Assembly (NCBI GenBank): GCA_030263295.1 | Contig: SZOS01000001.1 | Span: 62,001-126,000, forward strand | Source: Dokdonella_A sp014338185 | Lineage (GTDB): Bacteria > Pseudomonadota > Gammaproteobacteria > Xanthomonadales > Rhodanobacteraceae | Reading direction: 5' to 3' | DNA: 64,000 nucleotides | In this document: piece by piece, positions 16,881 to 26,150 of the stretch | Layout of the letters: every line of letters begins with the position of its first letter | Position numbering within the stretch: position 1 is the first letter of the stretch | The notes under the pieces: generated by a model | Told to the model about the DNA's origin: nothing | Seen by the model: the letters and a program-made list of their open reading frames with translations, nothing else | Databases searched by the model: none | Position numbers and translations under genes: made by a program

Positions 16881-18052
16881 TCGACCCGGCAGAACGCGGC
16901 CTTGAGGTAGCGCGATTCGGGCACGTGGGCCAGCCAGGGATGGTCGGCGCCGGCGCCGGACACCTTGAGCACCTGCACGCTGCGGCCGGCATAGAACGCC
17001 GCGCGGCGCAGCATGTCGAGGAATTGATCCTCGCCCACGAGGCCGGTGCACGAGCAGGTGAGGAACAAGCCGCCCGGCTTGACCGCGGCAAGCGCGAGCT
17101 TGTTCATGTCCAGGTATTTCTTGAGCGCGGGGATCACCTGCTCGCGGTCGCGCGTCATCTTGGCCGGATCGAGGATCACCACGTCGTACGGATCCTGGCC
17201 GCGGTCGCGCAGCCAATGGAAGATGTCGGCCTGCACGAAACGCACGCGGGCCTTGTTCAGGCGCGCATTGCGCTCGGCCAGTCCGAGAATGTCCTCGTCC
17301 AGGTCCACGCCGGTGACCTCGCTGGCGCCACCGATGGCCTTGGCGTAGATGCCGAAGCCGCCCGAGTTGCAGCACAGGTCGAGCACGCGCGCGTCCGCGC
17401 ACAGGCTCGACAGGAACCGGCGGTTGTCGCGCTGGTCGGCAAAGAAACCGGTCTTGTGCTTGCTGCCGGGAGCGGCGTGGAACTGCACGCCGTGCTCGTG
17501 GATCACCACGGGCGCGGGTGCGGGCGGCGTCGCGCAATCGAAGCTCTCCTGCTTCTGCACGTGGTCCTCGGCGAAGCGGTACAGCCGGGCGCCCGGAAAG
17601 TGGTCGAGCAGGCACTGCTGGATCAGCTCGCGCTGGCGGAACATGCCGGCCGAGAAGTACTCGACCACGAGCATGTCGGCGAAGCGGTCGACCACGAGGC
17701 CCGACAGGCCATCGCCCTCGGAGTGGATCACGCGCCAGGCATCGGTGATGGCATCGAGCTTGAGCACGTCGCGGCGCAGTGCGACCGCGGCCGCGATCCG
17801 GCGCGCGAAGAAGTCGGCGTCGACCGCCTCGTCCGGGTCGGCGGTGAGCACGCGCAGCGAAATGCGCGAATGGCCGTTGTAGAAGCCGCGTCCCGCGAAT
17901 CGGCCCTCGCGGTCGACGATGTCGACGATGCTGCCGGGCTTGGGCCTGTCCGCGGGCTTCTCCACCATCTTCTGGAAAATCCACGGGTGGTTGGAGCGGC
18001 GTTCGGTCTTGAGCCGGATCAGTGGCAGGGCATCGGCGGCAGGTTTTGTCAT
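16877..18052 (-). CDS. rlmI: 23S rRNA m5C1962 methyltransferase
   Basis: 391 residues (E. coli RlmI has 396). An N-terminal PUA domain (about 1-80) is followed by the EEHD-type linker region and a Rossmann SAM domain with VLDLCCNSGGFGIYAK and DPAKM. The catalytic cysteine is in LTCSCTGLV. The ATG at 18052 gives MTKPAADALPLIRLK, matching the family start. It acts on the large ribosomal subunit. Its stop overlaps the stop of the convergent protease gene at 16877-16880. Confidence 0.93.
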   Translation of the reverse strand: MTKPAADALPLIRLKTERRSNHPWIFQKMVEKPADRPKPGSIVDIVDREGRFAGRGFYNGHSRISLRVLTADPDEAVDADFFARRIAAAVALRRDVLKLDAITDAWRVIHSEGDGLSGLVVDRFADMLVVEYFSAGMFRQRELIQQCLLDHFPGARLYRFAEDHVQKQESFDCATPPAPAPVVIHEHGVQFHAAPGSKHKTGFFADQRDNRRFLSSLCADARVLDLCCNSGGFGIYAKAIGGASEVTGVDLDEDILGLAERNARLNKARVRFVQADIFHWLRDRGQDPYDVVILDPAKMTRDREQVIPALKKYLDMNKLALAAVKPGGLFLTCSCTGLVGEDQFLDMLRRAAFYAGRSVQVLKVSGAGADHPWLAHVPESRYLKAAFCRVD

Positions 18053-18129
18053 CGGCAAATTATAGGTGGCCTGCGGGCGGGTCCGGGCGCGTCCGGCGGC
18101 GCGATCGCGCGGTCCACCGCGCGCGGCCC

Positions 18130-18158
18130 TTGCGCGCGGCGGCGGCACCGGTTAGGGT
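18130..18158 (+). promoter_or_regulatory. Candidate sigma70-type promoter for the TerC riboswitch transcript
   Basis: TTGCGC at 18130-18135 and TAGGGT at 18153-18158, separated by exactly 17 bases. It ends a few bases before the aptamer begins. The match to consensus is moderate; the position is the main support. Confidence 0.4.
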
Positions 18159-18161
18159 GCG

Positions 18162-18290
18162 CTCCAGCAGAAGGGGAGTAGCTCTCCCGTCACCCTGATC
18201 GTCAGCACGAGCCGCAAGGCTCCGGTCGGGTGGGCGCAGACCGGTCCGGCCTGCGCGAGCGAGACCTTCGCCGTCGACGGCGAAGGTGTG
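18162..18290 (+). ncRNA. yybP-ykoY (manganese) riboswitch
   Basis: The hallmark AAGGGGAGTAGC lies at 18171-18182. A GTCAGCACGAGCC segment and a later GAGACC (18261-18266) complete the aptamer pattern, and AGAAGG near 18170 can pair with CCTTC at 18265-18269 to close stem P1. It sits directly before a TerC/Alx gene, the classic partner of this Mn2+-sensing RNA. A perfect palindromic hairpin at 18264-18287 shares the P1 3' strand, so the two structures exclude each other. No T-run follows, favouring translational or Rho-linked control. Confidence 0.88.
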
Positions 18291-18351
18291 TCCGCAACAA
18301 GCGCATCCCACGCGATCGACCCGTGAAACCCCGGTGTTCGCGAGGTTGTGC

Positions 18352-19305
18352 ATGCATACGATGGCTACCCCCGGCTTGTGGATCGCGTTCACCATGGTGG
18401 TGGTGGTGGCGCTGGCAGCCGATTTCTGGGTGCTCGGGCGCCACGGCGCGCATCGGGTGACGCTGCGCGAGGCGGCATGGTGGAGCGCGGCTTGGATCAC
18501 GCTCGCGCTCGCCTTCATGGCCGCGCTGTGGTGGTGGCTCGACGGCCATGGCGGGCGCGCTTTCGCCAACGAGATTGCGCTGGAGTTCCTCACCGGCTAC
18601 CTGCTGGAGAAGGCGTTGTCGGTCGACAACATCTTCGTGTTCCTGCTGGTGTTCAACACCTTCGCGGTACCGGCCGAACTGCGCCAGCGCGCGCTCATGC
18701 TCGGCGTGATCGGTGCGATCGTGCTGCGTGGCGTGATGATCTTCGTCGGCGCGGCGCTGGTGGCTCGGTTCCACTGGGTGCTGTACCTGTTCGGGCTGTT
18801 CCTGCTGTTCACGGGCGTCAAGATGCTGTTGTCGGCCAACGACAAGCCCGACCTCGACCACAACCCGGTGCTGCGCTGGATGCGCGGCCACCTGCACATC
18901 ACGCGCGGGTTCCACGGCGAGCAGTTGCGCGCGGTCGAGGACGGCCGCCACGGGTTCACGCCGCTGTTCGTGGTGCTGGTGCTGCTGGCCGTGGTCGACG
19001 TGGTGTTCGCGGTCGACTCGATCCCCGCGATCTTCGCGGTCACGCTCGATCCGTTCATCGTGCTCACCTCCAACGTGTTCGCGGTGCTTGGCCTGCGCGC
19101 GCTGTTCTTCCTGCTGGCCGGCATGGCCGACCGCTTCCACCTGCTTGGCTACGGCCTGTCGCTGGTGCTGGTGTTCATCGGCGCCAAGATGCTCATCGCG
19201 CACTGGTACAAGATCCCGATCGGGCTGGCGCTGGGGGTGGTCGCGGTACTCATCGTGGCGTCGATCCTCGCGAGCCTGGCGATCCCGCCGCGCAACAGCG
19301 AGTAG
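18352..19305 (+). CDS. TerC/Alx family integral membrane protein, probable Mn2+ exporter
   Basis: 317 residues, about nine membrane helices. Conserved acidic motifs are GYLLEKALSVDNIFVF (about residues 83-98) and VDVVFAVDSIPAIFAVT, which form the metal site of the family. E. coli Alx (321 residues) is Mn2+-linked and riboswitch-controlled, as this gene appears to be. The ATG at 18352 (MHTMATPG) has GAGG at 18342-18345; the ATG at 18361 is too far from it. Under high Mn2+ the riboswitch should raise expression. Confidence 0.92.
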   Translation: MHTMATPGLWIAFTMVVVVALAADFWVLGRHGAHRVTLREAAWWSAAWITLALAFMAALWWWLDGHGGRAFANEIALEFLTGYLLEKALSVDNIFVFLLVFNTFAVPAELRQRALMLGVIGAIVLRGVMIFVGAALVARFHWVLYLFGLFLLFTGVKMLLSANDKPDLDHNPVLRWMRGHLHITRGFHGEQLRAVEDGRHGFTPLFVVLVLLAVVDVVFAVDSIPAIFAVTLDPFIVLTSNVFAVLGLRALFFLLAGMADRFHLLGYGLSLVLVFIGAKMLIAHWYKIPIGLALGVVAVLIVASILASLAIPPRNSE

Positions 19306-19368
19306 CGCGCAGCGCCGCGCCCGTGCCCGGCGCCTTGAGCGCGCGGCGCGCGCCCCCATCCTTGGCCC

Positions 19369-20148
19369 ATGGACATCCGCCCCCTGCCCGAGCCGACCGC
19401 GCTGAGCGTCGCGCGCGATCGCGAGCGCATCCGTTACGCGGCCATCGGCGCGTTCGCGCTGACCGCGGGCCTGTGGCTGCTGTGGCTCGCGACCTGGTTG
19501 CTCGGCTGGCCGCTGGATGACCTGGGCATCCGGCCGCGTGCAGCCAGCGGCCTGCTCGGCATCCTCACCGCGCCGCTCGCGCATGCCTCGTTCGCGCATC
19601 TGATGTCCAACACCCTGCCGATCACGGTGCTGACCACACTCACGCTGTACTGCTACCCGCGCGCGACGCGCCTTGCGTTGCCGCTGATCTGGCTGTTGTC
19701 GGGACTGGGCGTGTGGCTGTTCGCACGCGACTCGGTGCACGTGGGCGCGAGCGGGGTCGCCAACGGGCTCATGATGTTCCTGTTCCTGGCCGGCCTGCTG
19801 CGGCGCGACCGGCTCGCGGTGGCCATCTCGCTGGTGGTGTTCTTCCTCTACGGCAGCATGCTCGCCTCGGTGGTGCCGACCCAGCCGCACATCAGCTTCG
19901 AGTACCACCTGGCCGGTGCGGTCGCCGGCGCAGTGGCGGCGATCGCGTTCTTCCGCCGCGATCCGCTGCCGCCGCGCAAGCGCTACAGCTGGGAGGACGA
20001 ACCCGACGAGCCTGCCGCCGACGACGAGCTGGAGCTGCCGCGCGCGGGCGAGGTGCCGGTGCTGTGGCGGCGCGAGGCGCCGCCGCGGGGCGCGCAGATC
20101 ATCGTGTTCCGGCAGCGCCCGCCCACGCCGCCGCAGGACCCGTCCTGA
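19369..20148 (+). CDS. Rhomboid family intramembrane serine protease
   Basis: 259 residues with six membrane helices. It has HASFAHLMSN (His72, His77, Asn81), the catalytic Ser128 in GASG and His180 in SFEYHLAG, so the Ser-His dyad is complete. A cytoplasmic tail of about 65 residues, rich in Pro, Glu and Asp, follows the last helix. It cleaves substrates within the membrane; no substrate gene is recognisable nearby. The gap to the TerC stop is 63 bases, so it may share the riboswitch transcript. Confidence 0.93.
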   Translation: MDIRPLPEPTALSVARDRERIRYAAIGAFALTAGLWLLWLATWLLGWPLDDLGIRPRAASGLLGILTAPLAHASFAHLMSNTLPITVLTTLTLYCYPRATRLALPLIWLLSGLGVWLFARDSVHVGASGVANGLMMFLFLAGLLRRDRLAVAISLVVFFLYGSMLASVVPTQPHISFEYHLAGAVAGAVAAIAFFRRDPLPPRKRYSWEDEPDEPAADDELELPRAGEVPVLWRREAPPRGAQIIVFRQRPPTPPQDPS

Positions 20149-20150
20149 GC

Positions 20151-20175
20151 GCGCTGCCGCATGCGCGGGCAGCGC
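20151..20175 (+). terminator. 8-bp hairpin just after the rhomboid stop, no U-tract
   Basis: Arms 20151-20158 (GCGCTGCC) and 20168-20175 (GGCAGCGC) are perfectly complementary. It begins two bases after the stop codon. No T-run, so termination strength is doubtful. Confidence 0.4.
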
Positions 20176-20219
20176 CTGCGCGCTACAGTGGCGGTCACGC
20201 TTCATTCGGGGGTTGCACC

Positions 20220-21110
20220 ATGTCACCGCAAGCACGCCGCGTCGAGAGCCTGCACACCGACAAGGGCTATGTGCCGGTCTACACCACCGCCGTGGTCGAG
20301 CAGCCATGGGCGCAGTACACGCCGGTCGAGCACGACACCTGGGCGCGCCTGTTCCGGCGCCAGCGCGAGGTGCTGGACGGGCGCTCCTGCGGCGAGTTCT
20401 TCGCCAACCAGGAGCGCTTCGGCATGAATGCCGAGGCGATCCCGCGCTTCGACGACATCAATGCGATCCTTGCGCGCAGCACCGGCTGGCAGATCGTGGG
20501 CGTGGAGGGTCTGCTGCCCGAGCTCACCTTCTTCGAGCACCTGGCCAACCGCCGCTTTCCGGTCACCTGGTGGATCCGCAAGCCCGAGCAGATCGACTAC
20601 ATCGCCGAGCCCGACCTGTTCCACGACCTGTACGGCCACGTGCCGCTGCTGCTCGATCCCGCGTTCGCCGACTACATGCAGGCCTACGGCCGCGGCGGGG
20701 TCAAGGCGCATGGCATCGGCGCCGACGCGCTCATGTACCTCACGCGCCTGTACTGGTACACGGTCGAGTTCGGCCTGATCCGCCAGCGCGATGGCCTGCG
20801 CATCTACGGCGCCGGCATCCTCAGTTCCAAGGGCGAGTCGATCCATTGCCTGGAATCGGCCGCGCCCAACCGCATCGGCTTCGACCTCATGCGCATCATG
20901 CGCACGCGCTATCGCATCGACAGCTACCAGAAGACCTATTTCGTCATCGACAGCTTCGAGCAGCTCATGCGCGCGACCCAGCCCGATTTCACCCCGTACT
21001 ACCGCGAGCTGGCCAGCCTGTCGACGATCGCCGCGGGCGACGTGCTCGACGGCGATGCGGTGATCCAGCGCGGCAGCGGCGAAGGCTGGAGCGTGGACGG
21101 CGACGTGTGA
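20220..21110 (+). CDS. phhA: Phenylalanine 4-hydroxylase
   Basis: 296 residues, the bacterial monomeric length with no ACT regulatory domain. The iron ligands are His135 and His140 in LFHDLYGHVPLL and Glu183 in WYTVEFGL. It turns phenylalanine into tyrosine using O2 and a tetrahydropterin. The start at 20220 follows GGGGGTT and gives the family N-terminus. No pterin dehydratase (phhB) is next to it. Confidence 0.97.
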   Translation: MSPQARRVESLHTDKGYVPVYTTAVVEQPWAQYTPVEHDTWARLFRRQREVLDGRSCGEFFANQERFGMNAEAIPRFDDINAILARSTGWQIVGVEGLLPELTFFEHLANRRFPVTWWIRKPEQIDYIAEPDLFHDLYGHVPLLLDPAFADYMQAYGRGGVKAHGIGADALMYLTRLYWYTVEFGLIRQRDGLRIYGAGILSSKGESIHCLESAAPNRIGFDLMRIMRTRYRIDSYQKTYFVIDSFEQLMRATQPDFTPYYRELASLSTIAAGDVLDGDAVIQRGSGEGWSVDGDV

Positions 21111-21163
21111 GGAACCCGCAACGCCCGCCGCGGTCGATGTGGCCTGCCGACCGGAGCCGAGGC

Positions 21164-21880
21164 ATGCGCGTGCGCTGGATCCTGCAAACGACCGTATGGG
21201 TCGCCGCCTGCATGGGCGGCGTGGCCCATGCCGAAATCAAGCTCGCCGCGGCCGACGGCTTCTGGCTCGCCTACGCCGCGCCGTTGCAGGCCACGCCCAC
21301 CAAGGCCTGGGCCGCGCTCGTGCAGGTGGGCAAGTGGTGGGATGACGAGCACACCTGGTCGGGCAAGGCCGCCAACCTCAGCCTCAAGCCCACGGCCGGT
21401 GGCTGCTGGTGCGAGACCTGGGCGGCCGGCAGTGCCGAGCATGGTCGCGTACTGATGGCGCTGCCGGGCCGGTTGCTGCGCATCGAGGCCGCGCTCGGTC
21501 CGTTGCAGGAGCACGCGCTCAACGGCGTGCTCAGCCTGTGGCTGCGCCAGGACGACTACGGCAAGGCGCGCATCGAGCTGGAGTACCGCGTCAATGGCGG
21601 TTCGGCCAGTGCGCTCGACGCGTTCGCGCCGCAGGTCGACGACGTGCTCGGCGCACAGTTCGCGCGCCTCGTGCGCTACATCGACACGGGCGATGCGGCG
21701 CAGCCGGCCAAGGCCGAACAGGTCGCCGCCGACAGCGCGCGCGGTGCGGCCGCACGCGCGGCGATCCTTGAGGAGTGGAAGCAGGAACTCGAGCGCGACG
21801 CGGCCGCGCGCAAGGCGGGCGCGCCGGCGCCCGCAGCACCTGCCGCGGCGGAGCGGCCGCGCCGCGAGGACCCGCGCTGA
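21164..21880 (+). CDS. Secreted SRPBCC-fold protein
   Basis: 238 residues with a signal peptide cleaved after about residue 23 (GGVAHAEIK). Residues 30-170 have the START/SRPBCC pattern (LQATPTKAWAALVQVGKWWDDEHTWSGKA, then ELEYRVNGG), a lipid or hydrophobic ligand pocket. The C-terminal 60 residues are Ala/Glu/Arg-rich and probably helical. It follows phhA on the same strand after 53 bases. The ligand and role are unknown. Confidence 0.75.
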   Translation: MRVRWILQTTVWVAACMGGVAHAEIKLAAADGFWLAYAAPLQATPTKAWAALVQVGKWWDDEHTWSGKAANLSLKPTAGGCWCETWAAGSAEHGRVLMALPGRLLRIEAALGPLQEHALNGVLSLWLRQDDYGKARIELEYRVNGGSASALDAFAPQVDDVLGAQFARLVRYIDTGDAAQPAKAEQVAADSARGAAARAAILEEWKQELERDAAARKAGAPAPAAPAAAERPRREDPR

Positions 21881-21907
21881 AGCAGCCGGCCGCCGCGTGC
21901 GCAGGCC

Positions 21908-23665
21908 TCAGGCCTTGCCCGCGGCCTGCGCCGGTGCGGCCTTGGCCGCGGCGATCCAGGCGTCGACCTGCTGTTCCAGCACTGGCAGCGGCACCGAACC
22001 CAGCGCGAGCACGTGGTCGTGGAATGCGCGCAGGTCGAACTTCGGGCCGAGTTCGCGTTCGGCCCGCGCGCGCAGCTCGACGATCTTGATCTCGCCGAGC
22101 TTGTAGCTGAGCGCCTGCCCGGGCCAGGAAATGTAGCGGTCGACCTCGGTCTCGACCTCGTGCAGCGACAGTGCGGTGTGCGAGGCCAGGTAATCGATCG
22201 CCTGCTTGCGGGTCCAGCCCTTGTGGTGCACGCCGGTGTCGATCACCAGTCGCGCCGCACGCCACATCTCGTAGGTCTGGCGGCCAAACTCCTCGTAGGG
22301 CGTGTGGTAGATGCCCATTTCCTGGCCGAGCTTCTCGCAGTACAGCGCCCAGCCCTCGCCGTAGGCCGAGATGTAGTTCTTGCTGCGGAAGTCGGGATAG
22401 CCGGTCTGCTCCTCGGCCAGCGCGCCCTGCATCGAGTGCCCCGGTGCGGATTCGTGCACGGTCAGCGCGGGCAGGTTGTAGAGCGGGCGCGAGGGCAGGT
22501 CATAGGTGTTGACCCAGTAGGTGTGCGCGCTGCCGCGGCCGGCCGTCCAGAACGGCGCGATCGCCGCCGGCACCGGTTCGATGCCGAAGCGTCCGCGCGG
22601 CAACAGGCCGAAATAACGCGCGAGCTTGGCGTCGACCTGCTTGGCGATCCATGCCGCGCGCATGAGCAGCTCTTCGGGCGTCTTGGCGTAGAACTGCGGG
22701 TCGGTGCGCAGGAAGTGCAGGAACGCGGGAAAATCGCCCTTGAAGCCGGTTTGGCGCATCGTGGCCTGCATCTGCGCATCGATGCGCGCGACCTCATCGA
22801 GGCCGATCCGGTGGATCGCTTCGGGATCGAGATCGAGTGTGGTGTATTCGCGGATCTGCTGGCGGTACCACGCCTTGCCGCCGGGCATCGCTTCGGCCGC
22901 GAGCGTCTTGCGCGCCTTGGGCACGTAGTCGTCGCGGAAGAACTTGAGCAGCTTGGCGTAGGCCGGGATCACGCGCTCGCGGATCGCGCGCCGCGCGTCC
23001 GCGCGCAGGCTTTCCTGCAGTTCGCCCGGCAGCGTGGCCGGCAGGTTCCTGAGCGGCTTGTAGAAGTCGCTGTCCTCGGGCGACTTGACCTCGATGTAGC
23101 TCGCGATCGACACATCGCGCCCCGCGAGCACGGCGCGTGGCACCGAAAAGCCGCGCTTGAGGCCGGCGCGCATGTTGGCGATCTGCTCGTCGAAGTAGCG
23201 CGGCACGTCGTCGAGCTTGCCGATGTAGGCCCGCACGGCGGCCTCGTCGCGCAACGGCCGGCGGGTCATGAAGCCAAGGTTGGACCAGAACTGCGAGTCG
23301 CTGTTGAACGGCATCTCGTAGTCGCGGAAGCGCACCGAGGCAGCCAGGTTCTCAACCTGCGGCCGATACACCGCGTAGTTGACCTGGTTTTCGGCCGACA
23401 GCTCCCGGAGCGGGATCGCATCGAGCTGCCTGAGCACGTCGTTCCAGTAGGCCAGCCGCGCCGCCTGGGCCTTGGCACCGACCTCGGGCAGGCGCGCGGC
23501 CTGCGGACTGGATGCGCTGTCCTCGTCGTCATAGCCGCCAAACTGCTGCTGACGCCAGCTCCACTCTTTCGTGTACACGGCCTTGAACTGGTCATCGGCC
23601 TGGCCGGCCCGAGCGGGCGCGCCCAGCACCAGGCCCAGCAGCAGGACGAGGCAGAGGGATCTCAT
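21908..23665 (-). CDS. DUF885 family secreted metallopeptidase-like protein
   Basis: 585 residues; the ATG at 23665 gives a signal peptide MRSLCLVLLLGLVLGAPARA. The family signature HESAPGH lies at about residues 403-409, with GEGWALYCEKLG further on; both match the zinc-peptidase-like motifs of DUF885. The protein is probably periplasmic and acts on peptides, but activity for the family is poorly defined. It is convergent with the SRPBCC gene. Confidence 0.88.
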   Translation of the reverse strand: MRSLCLVLLLGLVLGAPARAGQADDQFKAVYTKEWSWRQQQFGGYDDEDSASSPQAARLPEVGAKAQAARLAYWNDVLRQLDAIPLRELSAENQVNYAVYRPQVENLAASVRFRDYEMPFNSDSQFWSNLGFMTRRPLRDEAAVRAYIGKLDDVPRYFDEQIANMRAGLKRGFSVPRAVLAGRDVSIASYIEVKSPEDSDFYKPLRNLPATLPGELQESLRADARRAIRERVIPAYAKLLKFFRDDYVPKARKTLAAEAMPGGKAWYRQQIREYTTLDLDPEAIHRIGLDEVARIDAQMQATMRQTGFKGDFPAFLHFLRTDPQFYAKTPEELLMRAAWIAKQVDAKLARYFGLLPRGRFGIEPVPAAIAPFWTAGRGSAHTYWVNTYDLPSRPLYNLPALTVHESAPGHSMQGALAEEQTGYPDFRSKNYISAYGEGWALYCEKLGQEMGIYHTPYEEFGRQTYEMWRAARLVIDTGVHHKGWTRKQAIDYLASHTALSLHEVETEVDRYISWPGQALSYKLGEIKIVELRARAERELGPKFDLRAFHDHVLALGSVPLPVLEQQVDAWIAAAKAAPAQAAGKA

Positions 23666-23760
23666 GACGGCGTCTCCATGGCGGAAACGCCCATCATCGC
23701 ATCGAACCCCGGCCGCGACAGTGCCGGAGGATGGGGCGGGCAGCGAGTGTGGACCCGGTG

Positions 23761-23793
23761 CGCCCTGCTCCGCCATTGCGGCGGAGCAGGGCG
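23761..23793 (-). terminator. 14-bp hairpin after the lipase-like gene, no U-tract
   Basis: Arms 23761-23774 and 23780-23793 are perfectly complementary around an ATTGC loop. It lies five bases past the stop at 23799 on the minus strand. No T-run follows. Confidence 0.55.
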
Positions 23794-23798
23794 GGACA

Positions 23799-26150
23799 TC
23801 AGTGGCGTGCCACGAATTCGTACACGTAATGGCTGCTTTGCTTGGTTTCCCAGCCGGCGAGCCGCTCGTAGGTGCGCTTCCACAACCAGACCTTGTGCGT
23901 GCGCCGGAACAAGCGGAACTTGATGCTCTTGCCCTTCACGATCTCGACGCTGTTGGCGAACTGGGGCTTGACCAGGTAGCTGCCGTCAGGGAACTGCCGG
24001 AAGATGCCCGCGTCGGTGACCGCACTGGATTCCTCGTTGTTGACCCAGCCGCTGCGCGGCTCCAGGTAGTGGCGCGGCGCGGACGCCGGTGCACCCACCG
24101 AGCTTGGCCACGGGTTGGCAGCGTCGCCGCCGCCGTTGTAGGAGTGATCCTCGATCGACTGGATCATCGAATAGTGGTTGGGGTAGCGCCGGCGCGGATC
24201 CCAGGGTGTGCTTCGCATGGAGTTGACCACGGGCAGCACCATGCCGCTGGGTGAGAGATACGGTGTGCACATGCCGGCCAGGTAGTTCAGCGGCGCCGGC
24301 CGGTGGCCGGCCATCAGGTTCTTTTGCGCGATCATGATCTGGGTCGCGCGCGACAGCTTGTCGCCAAGGTCGAAGGACTTGCGCAGAGAGCGCACGATGA
24401 CGCCGCTGGGTGCGGATACGCCATCGGGCCAGACCGGGTTCGGGTTGCCGCAGGCCGAGTTGGCGGTGACGACGCCGTCATCGATACCCGGCAGCAGCCA
24501 TTTGGTACCGCCCCAAACATAGTTGCCGACCGGCGCGCCGCCTGCCACGGTCAGGGTCGGCACCGGCGACAGGCTCAGCACCGGGCCCCACACCGACTGC
24601 GCCACCATCGGCATCAGGTCAACCAGTACCGACTGCTGCAACACGTTGTGCACGCCCATGCCGCACACCAGGTCGGTGTCGAACATCGGACTAACGATCG
24701 CGCACAGGCTGTCGCGCATGGGATCGGTCATCATCGGTGAGCCGACCGCGAGGGCGGTGCTGGCCAAGCGGCTGCCCGAGATCGCGCTGTCGAAGGCCAC
24801 ATGCACGCGCAGGTGGCTGAGCAGGGAACGCGTTTCCAGCCCATACGCGCCCGCGTTCACCGCGCCCAGGGCCGAACTGACCAGCAGGCCGCCGGTCGAG
24901 TGCGAGATGATGACGCAGCCGTTGGCGCAGAACGGGCGGTACTGGTGCGTTGGAAGCCCGGGCGGCGACAACACGTTGCGGCCGTACTTGATCGCGTCAC
25001 TGACCTGGGTAAGGAATGCGTGCTGCGAATAGTTCAGGCGCTGGTTGGTGGACCAGGCCACGATGAGGACACGGTTCTTCTTGGGTCGGTAGTTGGGGTC
25101 GGCGTCACCCGCCCACCATTGCCAGCCCGCGACGTCCCATGGCGAACCATCCACCGCCCACAGGTGCTCGCGGATGTGGTCCTTCCAGTAGTCGTACGCG
25201 GCCCCGTAGAAGTAGCCGCCGGGCTCGAATGCGGCACGATCCTCCGGCCAGGTCTTGCGCGCTTCCGAATCGCCAAAAAGCAACGCATCCTTGATCTGCT
25301 CGGTGCCGAAGCCGCGCACGTAGATCACATCGCGGCCGTCGAATGGCTGGGTCGGGTCCAGCATCTGTTCACACGGGACGACCAGCAAGGGCGGCAAGAC
25401 CGACCAATAGCACACATCATCGGGGATATGGCCTGGAGATGTGGAAATGGGCGCGGGCGCGGAGGTCTGCTGCGCGGCCAGGTCGCTGCCGTCACTCTGC
25501 TCCCAGGTCTCCAGGGCCTCCTCGGCCTGCAGCACCTCGGCCTCGGGCGGCTCGTCCACCTCGGGCGGGATGTCGGTCTCGCCGATCGCGGGATCGCAGG
25601 CGAGAGTGTCGCGGAAGTCGCCGGTGCGGGTGTCCTGCCCCGGGTACAGGTCGGACAGCGAGCCGCGCGTCTCTTCCTCGTCGACCGGTGGTTCCACGTC
25701 GAGGGCTTCCGGCGGGATGCCGGCGTCGGCGGGCTGGTCGCACGTGGGTATGGGCGGGGGCGCGCCACAGCACAGGTTGGCGGTGCAGTGTGTGTGCTCG
25801 GGTGGCGACGACGGGTTGGCGGGGCTTCCCAGCACTTCGTGGCACTCGGCGTCCCTGAACCCGAGCATCTCCGAGCCGCTCGGGCATCGATCGCCAAATT
25901 TGCGCTGTTGCCAGGCCGGGATGAAGAAGTCGCTGGCCGATTCGTTGCCGCGAAATCCCCATTGGATCGGCTCCAGCGAACTGCAGACCGCGACCCAACC
26001 GTCGAAGCCGTCGACGAATATCGGCGGCTCGGGCGGGTCGGCTGCGTGGGCGGCGCCGCCGGCCAGCAGCGTGAGCAGTGCGAGCGTATGGCGCCACGCC
26101 GTCCGTCGGGTCGGGATCGGGCGCAGCGTTCCAGGGGTGGGTGCGATCAT
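23799..26150 (-). CDS. Large secreted lipase-like alpha/beta-hydrolase, uncharacterised
   Basis: 783 residues from the ATG at 26150 (GGAG six bases upstream), with a signal peptide ending AHAADPP. IFVDGFDG (residues 44-51) follows at once, then a Cys-rich stretch and a Pro/Glu/Asp linker (about 120-215). The hydrolase part has ISHSTGGLLVSSALG (Ser about 416), a lipase-type nucleophile elbow with Ser replacing the first Gly, and later SIEDHSYNGGG that may supply the His. The C-terminal 100 residues are basic. Substrate unknown; I know no named family. Confidence 0.75.
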   Translation of the reverse strand: MIAPTPGTLRPIPTRRTAWRHTLALLTLLAGGAAHAADPPEPPIFVDGFDGWVAVCSSLEPIQWGFRGNESASDFFIPAWQQRKFGDRCPSGSEMLGFRDAECHEVLGSPANPSSPPEHTHCTANLCCGAPPPIPTCDQPADAGIPPEALDVEPPVDEEETRGSLSDLYPGQDTRTGDFRDTLACDPAIGETDIPPEVDEPPEAEVLQAEEALETWEQSDGSDLAAQQTSAPAPISTSPGHIPDDVCYWSVLPPLLVVPCEQMLDPTQPFDGRDVIYVRGFGTEQIKDALLFGDSEARKTWPEDRAAFEPGGYFYGAAYDYWKDHIREHLWAVDGSPWDVAGWQWWAGDADPNYRPKKNRVLIVAWSTNQRLNYSQHAFLTQVSDAIKYGRNVLSPPGLPTHQYRPFCANGCVIISHSTGGLLVSSALGAVNAGAYGLETRSLLSHLRVHVAFDSAISGSRLASTALAVGSPMMTDPMRDSLCAIVSPMFDTDLVCGMGVHNVLQQSVLVDLMPMVAQSVWGPVLSLSPVPTLTVAGGAPVGNYVWGGTKWLLPGIDDGVVTANSACGNPNPVWPDGVSAPSGVIVRSLRKSFDLGDKLSRATQIMIAQKNLMAGHRPAPLNYLAGMCTPYLSPSGMVLPVVNSMRSTPWDPRRRYPNHYSMIQSIEDHSYNGGGDAANPWPSSVGAPASAPRHYLEPRSGWVNNEESSAVTDAGIFRQFPDGSYLVKPQFANSVEIVKGKSIKFRLFRRTHKVWLWKRTYERLAGWETKQSSHYVYEFVARH

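Noticed and set aside
18202..20307. 701-codon antisense frame over terC and the rhomboid gene
   Set aside because: Low-complexity Arg/His/Gln composition with no domain, and it crosses the riboswitch.
13593..21110. folE and phhA as a pterin-phenylalanine operon
   Set aside because: They are on opposite strands, 6 kb apart, with unrelated genes between.
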